Source: Methylobacter sp. (GTDB taxonomy: Bacteria; Pseudomonadota; Gammaproteobacteria; Methylococcales; Methylomonadaceae). From it: 64,000 nucleotides of DNA. Positions 43,545 through 50,737 of this stretch are shown piece by piece. The stretch is from the NCBI RefSeq assembly GCF_004322395.1, contig NZ_SCTW01000050.1, positions 1 to 64,000 of the forward strand. Direction: 5' to 3'. The translations under genes and the position numbers were made by a program. The notes under the pieces were generated by a model, which was given only the letters and a program-made list of their open reading frames with translations, had not been told where the DNA came from and made no database searches. Positions within the stretch are counted from its first letter, which is position 1; every line of letters begins with the position of its first letter.

Positions 43545-45350
43545 TCAATACTGATTGTTTTGTGTCATTAACGATTCAAACTGCTCAATCAACACCGGTT
43601 TGCTGAACAAAAAACCTTGATAGGTCAAACAGTTATGTTGTTCAAGAAATTTACGTTGTTCTTCAGTCTCCACACCTTCCGCGATAACTTCCATGTTTAA
43701 ATTGTTGCTCATGCCGATGATCGTTTGCACAATCACGGCATCGGTGGTTTGTACGCCGATGTTGCGCACGAAGGATTGATCAATTTTGAGTTGGTTGAGC
43801 GGTAATTGTGTCAGATAGGATAGTGACGAATAGCCTGTACCGAAGTCATCCATCGAAAAGTGCACGCCAATTTCGCGAAGTGCTTTCATCTTGAAGATGG
43901 TGTTATCGATATTATCGAGTAGCAGAGTTTCCGTCAGTTCCAGCTTAAGTCTTTTAGGGTTGATGGCGCTATGGTGTAAAATTCGACACACTTGTTCCAC
44001 AAAATCGGCCAAATGAAACTGTTTTGCGCTCACGTTGACGGCAAGTTGTAAATGTTGGGTATGGATACTGCTTTCCCAGATTTTGATCTGTGCGCAAGCC
44101 GTTTCCAAAACCCATTGCCCAATGGGCAATATCAAGTCGGTTTCCTCTGCTAGGGGAATAAAACATAATGGGGAGAGTAATCCACGTTGTGAATGATCCC
44201 AGCGAATCAATGCCTCAGCGCCAATGATTTTGCCTTTGTGGTTAACCTGTGGTTGATAATAAAGTTTGAACTGGTTTTCTGCTAATGCCAAGCGCAAATC
44301 TGTTTCCAGTGCAACGCGGAAAGTAAGATTGGCTTGCACTTGCGGATCAAAGAAGCATAAAGTATTGCGGCCGGCCGTCTTAGCCTGATACATGGCAATA
44401 TCAGCCTGTTTCAATAGTTCTTCCTTAGACTGGTCGCGATCACTAAAAAAAGCGATGCCGATACTGGCAGTGCAACGATAATCGTGTGAAGCAAGCTGGT
44501 AAGGCTGATTGATGATATTCAAAATTTTATTGCCAATGGCTTCGGCTTGTACCGCCGCTTCAAGGCCCTGTTTACTCAACTCCTCCAGTATCACCACGAA
44601 TTCATCGCCACTCAGACGAGCAATGGTGTCGCCTTCGCGCACACAAGAGCGAAGACGTTGTGTAATCTGTTGTAGCAGCAAGTCACCCATGTCATGGCCG
44701 ATAGTATCGTTGAGTGTCTTAAAATTATCCAGGTCAATAAATAATAAAGCTCCCATCCGTCCGCTACGTGCGCTGAAAACCAATGCCTGCTTTATCCGGT
44801 CGTAGAGAAGCCGCCGATTAGCCAGACCGGTGAGCTGGTCATAAAACGCCAGATGTTCGACTTTTTCTTCCAGGTGTTCGTTGAGTTCTTTTAATTCTTT
44901 ATTTTGCTGATGAACTATATCGGATAAACGGTCCCGTTCTTCGCGCAGGCGCTTTTGTTCTAAGGCATTGCGAACCAGTAATTTAAGTTCCTCATCATTC
45001 CAGGGCTTATTGCAATAATTGTAAATACGCCCGTTATTGACAGCATTAATCGTTGATTGAAAATCGGCATAGCCGGTCAGTAAAATGCGGATGGTCTCCG
45101 GCCATTGCATGAATACCTGGGTTAAAAATTCCGCACCGTTCATTTCCGGCATACGCATATCGGAAATAACTAAGTCAACGGTATTTTGCCGTAATATTTC
45201 CAGACCTTCTGCACCGCTTGAGGCAAAGTAGGTGATATATTGTCCATTATGAAATAAGCGGCGTAGGGCTTTAAGCACATTCGCTTCATCATCGACAAAC
45301 AATATAACGCTAGCTTTATCGTTAGCAACGTTTGACAGATCAGTCAGCAT
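43545..45350 (-). CDS. response regulator with GGDEF and EAL domains
   Basis: Receiver (acceptor in LVISDMRMPEMNG), coiled coil, GGDEF domain with the active-site variant RLSGDEFVV and an I-site REGD five residues upstream, then a full EAL domain (GAEALIRWDHSQRG; LELTETLLLDN; MDDFGTGYSSLSYL; IDQSFVRNI; AEGVETEEQ). Both catalytic sets look intact, so it may make and break c-di-GMP according to receiver state. It shares its first 160 residues with the neighbouring HD protein, so both probably answer the same kinase while acting differently on c-di-GMP. Start at the ATG at 45350, GGAG upstream. Confidence 0.92.
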   Translation of the reverse strand: MLTDLSNVANDKASVILFVDDEANVLKALRRLFHNGQYITYFASSGAEGLEILRQNTVDLVISDMRMPEMNGAEFLTQVFMQWPETIRILLTGYADFQSTINAVNNGRIYNYCNKPWNDEELKLLVRNALEQKRLREERDRLSDIVHQQNKELKELNEHLEEKVEHLAFYDQLTGLANRRLLYDRIKQALVFSARSGRMGALLFIDLDNFKTLNDTIGHDMGDLLLQQITQRLRSCVREGDTIARLSGDEFVVILEELSKQGLEAAVQAEAIGNKILNIINQPYQLASHDYRCTASIGIAFFSDRDQSKEELLKQADIAMYQAKTAGRNTLCFFDPQVQANLTFRVALETDLRLALAENQFKLYYQPQVNHKGKIIGAEALIRWDHSQRGLLSPLCFIPLAEETDLILPIGQWVLETACAQIKIWESSIHTQHLQLAVNVSAKQFHLADFVEQVCRILHHSAINPKRLKLELTETLLLDNIDNTIFKMKALREIGVHFSMDDFGTGYSSLSYLTQLPLNQLKIDQSFVRNIGVQTTDAVIVQTIIGMSNNLNMEVIAEGVETEEQRKFLEQHNCLTYQGFLFSKPVLIEQFESLMTQNNQY

Positions 45351-45360
45351 AATCACTCCA
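44857..45360. repeat. 504-bp direct duplication, copy 2
   Basis: The copy in the GGDEF-EAL gene. The similarity stops sharply where the receivers' outputs begin (44857), and again just after the ribosome-binding site (45360). Confidence 0.9.
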
Positions 45361-45389
45361 ACTTTATTCTAATTGGCTTAATCACCAGT

Positions 45390-47180
45390 TTACGCATTTT
45401 CAATATTCGCTCCGGCAATAGGTAAGACAACCCGAAATGTCGTTCCCTGACCTAATTGGCTGGTCAGTTGAATTTCTCCCTGATGTTTTTTGATAATATT
45501 ATAGGAAACCGAAAGGCCTAATCCTGTCCCTTTACCGACCGGCTTGGTAGTAAAAAAGGGATCAAAAATTTTACTCTGATGCTCAGGGGCTATGCCTTTG
45601 CCGGTATCGCTGATCTCTACCCATGCGTGATCATTTATTGTTCCGGTACGTAAGGTGATAATGCCTTCGTTTTCAATAGCGTGGGCCGCATTGACTAATA
45701 AATTCATAAACACCTGATTAAGCTGGTGCGGCAAGCATTTTATTTCAGGCAAGTCGCCAAATTCTTTGACAATTTTTGCCTTGTATTTAATTTCGTTGTT
45801 AACAATATTGAGTGTGGTCTCAAGACCTACGTGTAAATCAGTCCATTGCCAGTCATCGTCACTACCAAGATGAGAGAAGTCTTTAAGATCCTGAACAATT
45901 TTCTTCACCCGTGTCGCGCCTTCATGAGATTCTTCCAATAAATCGAGTACGTCAGTCTTTAGAAATTCCAGATCTATTTTTTGTTTAAAGGCGTTAATTT
46001 GTGCGAGTTGCTCGGTATTGACGCTCGTGGCTTCAGATTTTTCGTAAATCGCCACCAGTGCCAGCAAATGATCAATGTAATTTTTTAAGGAGGTCAGATT
46101 GGAGTTGATATAGCCAATAGGATTATTAATTTCATGCGCCACGCCGGCGGCCAATTGACCGATAGACGCCATTTTCTCAGATTGCAACAGTTGCGTTTGC
46201 GCTTCTTTTAATTGAATGTTCAGCAGCAACTGTTGGTTTTTTTCAGATTCCAAGGTTCGGTTAATTTCGATGAGTTCCTGGGTGCGCTTTTCAACTTCTT
46301 CTTCTAATTGTGCATTACTGCGAGCGAGCACTGTTTCGGCTTGTTTTTGCGAGGTAATGTCCATGCCGCAGCCCATTAAGCCGGCAAAGTTTCCGTTTTT
46401 TTGCACTCTGGGAGCGGCTGTTTCATAGATCCAGGTGATTTTGCCGCTAGTGCTCAGCAAACGGTATTGAATTTTGAATTTGCTGCGTTCCTCAGCTGCA
46501 CGAATGTAGGTTTGGGTCACTTTGTCCCGATCCTCGGGATGAATGGCGTCTAGCCATTGTTCGCGGTTGGGTATCTCGGGCGGTAAATTAAAAGTGGCAA
46601 ACCAAAAGTGATTGCAAAATATCGGCATATGATTAGTATTGGTAATCCAGATTAATGCGGAAATATTTTCGGCTAATTCCTTAAAGCGGCTTTCACTTTC
46701 GCGTAAGGCCGAATATAGACTGCTCTGCATAATTTCATGGTGTTCTTGTTTATCGATGCTGATTTGTGCCGCATCAATGCCGTTAATAAGGCTGAGCGCC
46801 ATTTGTTTATCGGTACTGAGGATATGGTGGTAAAGCCAGTTGACCAAGTAGTCCATTAAGTCATCCGAAAGAGCATTAATATCGGCCTCGGCTTCGCGCT
46901 GGACCGTTATCATTTTTGCGACAAATTCTTTATGCCCCGCTTCATGTACGGCATATATTGTTGGATTAAACTTTGCAGCCGATATCAGTTGTTCTTCATG
47001 CTGAAAGTGGTACACCGTATAATCAATTAAGTTATCTACAATTTTGATAATGGTGTCGCGGTCAGCGCCAATGGCGACAGCTTCGTCCAATTGATTGGCT
47101 AAATCGATAAGATGTTTATGTTGTTTGTCAACGGAGTCTATACCTAGCACCAGTTGATCATTCCAATTCAAAATGGCCAT
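45390..47180 (-). CDS. hemerythrin-PAS sensor histidine kinase
   Basis: Residues 1-130 are a bacteriohemerythrin domain: WNDQLVLGIDSVDKQHKHLI (H21), YHFQHEEQLIS, YAVHEAGHKEFVAKM and WLYHHILSTDK provide the His and Glu ligands of a di-iron site that binds O2. A PAS domain follows (about 165-290, GCGMDITSQKQAE), a coiled coil, HisKA of the ATMAHEIxNP class (SIGQLAAGVAHEINNPIGYINSNL), and HATPase_c (NLLVNAAHAIENEG; GKGTGLGLSVSYNII). No membrane helix. It is likely an oxygen-responsive kinase for the two duplicated receivers that follow on the same strand. Confidence 0.92.
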   Translation of the reverse strand: MAILNWNDQLVLGIDSVDKQHKHLIDLANQLDEAVAIGADRDTIIKIVDNLIDYTVYHFQHEEQLISAAKFNPTIYAVHEAGHKEFVAKMITVQREAEADINALSDDLMDYLVNWLYHHILSTDKQMALSLINGIDAAQISIDKQEHHEIMQSSLYSALRESESRFKELAENISALIWITNTNHMPIFCNHFWFATFNLPPEIPNREQWLDAIHPEDRDKVTQTYIRAAEERSKFKIQYRLLSTSGKITWIYETAAPRVQKNGNFAGLMGCGMDITSQKQAETVLARSNAQLEEEVEKRTQELIEINRTLESEKNQQLLLNIQLKEAQTQLLQSEKMASIGQLAAGVAHEINNPIGYINSNLTSLKNYIDHLLALVAIYEKSEATSVNTEQLAQINAFKQKIDLEFLKTDVLDLLEESHEGATRVKKIVQDLKDFSHLGSDDDWQWTDLHVGLETTLNIVNNEIKYKAKIVKEFGDLPEIKCLPHQLNQVFMNLLVNAAHAIENEGIITLRTGTINDHAWVEISDTGKGIAPEHQSKIFDPFFTTKPVGKGTGLGLSVSYNIIKKHQGEIQLTSQLGQGTTFRVVLPIAGANIENA

Positions 47181-47252
47181 GTTATTTTTAAGAAATTTAA
47201 GAACGATATGTTATGTATTATGGCACAATCCTTTGACCACATATTTTTCTGT

Positions 47253-48071
47253 TTAACATAAGACTAGCATTTGATCAGCAAACTGTTGTCCGCTATTAGC
47301 GCAATATACTGCTTGGTTTAATGAAATGTTGAGTATATCAAGAGCGGAGTGAATGGATTCGTCTTTCTCCAAAGCGGATTCATCGGATTGTTCGATTTTA
47401 TGAATCAATAAATTGGCTACATAGACCAGCAACCCGAGCGACTTGAGTGAGCCGGGTACAGGCGGGGTTTCGTGCTGCTCGATAGCTTCTTGAATAGCTA
47501 CTGGGAGATTCCAGTGCTGCCCCGCCTTGCCGCCTATTTCCCCATGATCAAAGCCTAATATGCGTTGTTCCGTTTCTATCAGGGGGGAGGCGGGCTCATT
47601 AAAAATTCGGATGAATTCATCAGGAAACAGTAGAAAAATCACCAGACGCCCAATGTCATGTAATAATCCTGCTGTGAAGGCAAATTCAGGACTATTACCG
47701 GTATAGCCTGCAAGTTGTCGAGTGCATTCGGCAACGGCCATGCTGTGATGCCAGAGTTGGCGATGATCAAAGTCTTTGTGTTGTGTAGACAGCACGTTTG
47801 AAAAACAAATACTAAGCAACAGGTCTCTTATTCGGTTAAGACCCAGTAATACAATAGCTTCGCGCAAAGAGCCTATTTCCCTGAACATACCGTAGAAAGG
47901 TGAATTAGCAATACGTAAAATCCGTATTGCTATGGATGGATCCTGAACGATCTTATCAACCAGTGCCGTCAGATTCTGTTCATTATCAATTTGTTGTATT
48001 GCCTCTATAAGCAATACCGGCATTGTTGGTAAATTAGACAAATGCACAAGTTTATTTTTTAAGGTGAGCAT
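47253..48071 (-). CDS. HDOD-domain signalling protein
   Basis: A single HDOD domain (about 10-210): LPTMPVLLIEAIQQI, PSIAIRILRIANSPFYG, IVLLGLNRIRDLLLS, TAGLLHDIGRLVI and GFDHGEIGGKAGQHWNLP. HDOD proteins lack full HD catalysis in general and act as signalling scaffolds; here the LHDIGR motif is kept. It sits between a receiver-PAS protein and the hemerythrin kinase, all read leftward, so it likely belongs to that cascade. Confidence 0.88.
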   Translation of the reverse strand: MLTLKNKLVHLSNLPTMPVLLIEAIQQIDNEQNLTALVDKIVQDPSIAIRILRIANSPFYGMFREIGSLREAIVLLGLNRIRDLLLSICFSNVLSTQHKDFDHRQLWHHSMAVAECTRQLAGYTGNSPEFAFTAGLLHDIGRLVIFLLFPDEFIRIFNEPASPLIETEQRILGFDHGEIGGKAGQHWNLPVAIQEAIEQHETPPVPGSLKSLGLLVYVANLLIHKIEQSDESALEKDESIHSALDILNISLNQAVYCANSGQQFADQMLVLC

Positions 48072-48084
48072 TTTAACGATCCTT

Positions 48085-48930
48085 TCAATTTTTTAACGGC
48101 GACAATGCAATAATGGTTCCTTTCGATTGGCTGGTGTCTCCCATTGCGCTTATTAATACATGCGTGGAAACACTTTCATTCAAGGCTACAATACCGCCAT
48201 CATACTGAGCAAAGTTACTGGAATAGGCTTTTTGTAATAATTGCAATAAAGCCTCGGGTAAAGCTTCGCCAGCTATAAGACCGAGCAAACAGGCATTGGG
48301 AGCGCGGCAGAAAAGAGCCTCGGCGCGTCGGTTGGACGCTACTATCATATTGTGTTCGTCAATACCGATGATGCCTATCGGTAAATGCTCAAGAATTTCC
48401 TGTGAAATTTGCAATAAATTAATACTATGCATAATTTCACGGGTTTTATCGACCACTTTTTGCTCAAGGTTTTGATTGAGCATGGAAAGCTCGTCATTGG
48501 TAGACTGAAGTTCTAAGGTTAAACGCAAATTTTCCTGTTCCATTTCATAGTGCTGAAATGCATTGCGGATGTTATCCCGAAGCAAATCGTCATCCCAGGG
48601 TTTGGTTAAAAATTTATAAATCGCACCTTCATTAATGGCGCTGGTGACTGATTCAAGTTCGGTATAGCCGGACAAGACAATGCGTAATGTCTTAGGATAA
48701 AGTGTTTTAACCTTACGTAGAAATTCCACGCCGGTCATGTGCGGCATGCGTTGATCGGCAATGATGACGCCCACTTCGTGCATTGCCAATAAGGCAAGCC
48801 CTTCTTCACCGCTATTGGCGGTCAGGATGGTATAATTATCACATCGTAAAGTGCGCTTAAGAGCATTAATGATGTTAATTTCATCATCCACCAGCAGAAT
48901 GATGCGGGAGATTTGTGGTATCTCTGTCAT
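48085..48930 (-). CDS. response regulator with PAS-like C-terminus
   Basis: Receiver (ILLVDDEINIINAL; acceptor Asp in VIIADQRMPHMTG; FLTKPWDDD), coiled coil (NDELSMLNQNLEQKVVDKTRE) and a PAS-like domain (ILEHLPIGIIGIDEHNMIVASNRRAEALF). No enzymatic output. The receiver belongs to the same DQRMP/KPWDD class as those of the duplicated pair downstream. It starts the leftward cluster of five genes and is 13 bases from the HDOD gene. Confidence 0.85.
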   Translation of the reverse strand: MTEIPQISRIILLVDDEINIINALKRTLRCDNYTILTANSGEEGLALLAMHEVGVIIADQRMPHMTGVEFLRKVKTLYPKTLRIVLSGYTELESVTSAINEGAIYKFLTKPWDDDLLRDNIRNAFQHYEMEQENLRLTLELQSTNDELSMLNQNLEQKVVDKTREIMHSINLLQISQEILEHLPIGIIGIDEHNMIVASNRRAEALFCRAPNACLLGLIAGEALPEALLQLLQKAYSSNFAQYDGGIVALNESVSTHVLISAMGDTSQSKGTIIALSPLKN

Positions 48931-49599
48931 AAGCGGATCTCGTGTGTATTTCAGAGCTCACCATTTAAGCTAAAATAAAAATAGCGCAGGAGGGCTTCGA
49001 AAAAGTCAAAATCAGGATGGTTTCTACCGAATCAATTTTTGTTTTCACGTAGCGCGTGGAAAAGTGTATTTATACAAAATCAATATCCACGCACTTGCTA
49101 GCAGACTCAGGGGCTCTTATGGGGCAGGCTTGGCGCCTGGAGTCGATGAAATCGGCCATTAACCATTTAGGTTAATGATAATCAAACCATCTGATACTCA
49201 ATTTACTTTGATAAAATTAGACTCTTCTATTTTCAGGGTCCCAAGTATAGCACTTCAAATTGCCCGTACACCAGATTTGACTATATCTCGATCTCGTTGG
49301 ACTTGTCGTCTCACTGTGGTCAGCGTCAAAACCAACCGTGCCTTGGCCGCAAAAGGATAGATAGCGAGATTGCCCTGTAGCGATATGTGTTGAGGAGTTG
49401 CCTTCTGATTTTTCAAGAGCTGCTGCAAACAGCAGAGCATTTGTGAGGCGCAGTATCGTTAACAGACACAAGCGCGAACTGGCGGAATTCTTGACGATTA
49501 AGGGTATATTATGGAAATGCAGCTAATTCAAGTGTGAGGCAGATGGAAATATTTAACGGGGAGAGTAAGTTTACAAGATTTTTGCTTGAGTGGAGGATC
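48931..49599. other. long non-coding stretch
   Basis: About 670 bases without a gene I can support. A minus-strand frame (49217-49471, 84 residues) shows no family features and no ribosome site. The part near 49075-49150 has repeat-like character, but I could not place it. The promoter of the leftward signalling cluster should be at the left end. Confidence 0.4.
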
Positions 49600-49635
49600 A
49601 AGGGATTCATCCTGATAATCAGTGTTGAATCCCTT
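49600..49635. terminator. hairpin downstream of the His-rich gene pair
   Basis: AAGGGATTCA and TGAATCCCTT form a 10-bp stem with a 16-base loop, about 40 bases past the stop of the leftward glycine-zipper genes. A T-run exists only on the plus strand. Confidence 0.4.
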
Positions 49636-49671
49636 TTGTTCAATTAATTAAATGTTTCACGACAGATAAAA

Positions 49672-50082
49672 TTACCATCTTCCCCTAGAGCTATCGCCTA
49701 CTTCATTGCCTAGAAAGGAACCGGCAGCAGCGCCTAATCCGGTGGCAAGAGGGTCGCCACTACCCAGTTCATAGCCGAAAACGCTACCTATTACACCTCC
49801 AGCCAATCCTTGGTGAGAACGTGGATCGCGAGGATACTGTGCTTGCCGCTGATAATAATTAACTTGCGGTTGAGGGTAATAGTTAATTTGCGGTGCAGGA
49901 TAGTAGTTAATCTGTGGTTGAGGGTAATAGTCATGGTGGTGATGATGTCCCCAGCCGTGGCCATGGTGTCCCCAACCGTGACCGTGGCCATGATGCCTCC
50001 AATGATCACCGTCAGCGTAAGATAGCGGTGAAAACAGGATTGCAGCGGTAGTTAATTGAATTAAAAAAAGTAATTTTTTCAT
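49672..50082 (-). CDS. secreted His/Tyr-rich glycine-zipper protein
   Basis: A signal peptide (MKKLLFLIQLTTAAILFSPLSYA) precedes a His/Gly block (HHGHGHGWGHHGHGWGHHHH), then Tyr/Pro/Gln repeats (PQINYYPAPQINYYPQPQ), then a glycine-zipper helix pair (GLAGGVIGSVFGYELG; GLGAAAGSFLGNEVG). The His block could bind Cu, Ni or Zn, and glycine-zipper segments usually insert in or lie against the outer membrane. Start at the ATG at 50082, with AAAGGA upstream; the longer frame starts are rejected. It is a paralog of the gene just upstream. Function unknown. Confidence 0.75.
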   Translation of the reverse strand: MKKLLFLIQLTTAAILFSPLSYADGDHWRHHGHGHGWGHHGHGWGHHHHHDYYPQPQINYYPAPQINYYPQPQVNYYQRQAQYPRDPRSHQGLAGGVIGSVFGYELGSGDPLATGLGAAAGSFLGNEVGDSSRGRW

Positions 50083-50154
50083 GGAATTTTTCCTTTGAAT
50101 CATATGATTCGATGTTCGGTTAACAAAACAAGCTTGTCGGTATATCAAATTCGA

Positions 50155-50466
50155 TTAATGTCTTCCAGCGACTCCATTGCCGAGGTAAGAGCCTGCGGCA
50201 GCTCCCAGTCCGGTAGCGATAGGGTCGCCGTTACCTATTTCGTAACCTAAAACGCTACCTACAACGCCACCGGCCAAACCCTGATGGGAGCGCGGATCCT
50301 GATAGTTCGAATGTCGAGGATGCTCAGGGTAATATCTATCTTCCGAATGATGATGTTTATGATGCCCTTTGCCATGACCGCGACCTTCACCTCCCGATGC
50401 GTAGGATGCAGATGAATAAATGATTGCAAATGCACACAGCGGGATTAAAAAAAACGATTTTTTCAT
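50155..50466 (-). CDS. secreted His-rich glycine-zipper protein, paralog
   Basis: Signal peptide (MKKSFFLIPLCAFAIIYSSASYA), Gly/His/Lys-rich segment (GRGHGKGHHKHHHSED), then DPRSHQGLAGGVVGSVLGYE and GLGAAAGSYLGNGV, nearly identical to the zipper of the neighbouring protein. It lacks the Tyr/Pro/Gln repeats. The two genes are 72 bases apart and read together. A shared zipper with a variable His-rich loop suggests a duplication with changed metal-binding or length. Function unknown. Confidence 0.75.
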   Translation of the reverse strand: MKKSFFLIPLCAFAIIYSSASYASGGEGRGHGKGHHKHHHSEDRYYPEHPRHSNYQDPRSHQGLAGGVVGSVLGYEIGNGDPIATGLGAAAGSYLGNGVAGRH

Positions 50467-50737
50467 AGTGATCTTCCTTAAAAAATTATTCTGTTTGAGT
50501 TCTATCTTGAGTCGGCAAAGGCAGGTTAGCCAGTGATAAACTTTGGATTCATATTATTCGCTTTAACCTTAATGGCTGCTTAATAAATGCAGCTGTTTGA
50601 TGGGCGATGTTAAAAGCTACATTCGAGTCATATCCCGCTTCATATAACAATTAATTGCCGGAATAATTCCTCTGGGTCGCTTATAATATTAGCCTACTTG
50701 AATCATTATTTACCCAATCTTAATGGTATCTTAATAA

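Noticed and set aside
49217-49471. 84-residue minus-strand gene
   Set aside because: No ribosome site, no family resemblance, and two overlapping frames look equally plausible; treated as non-coding.
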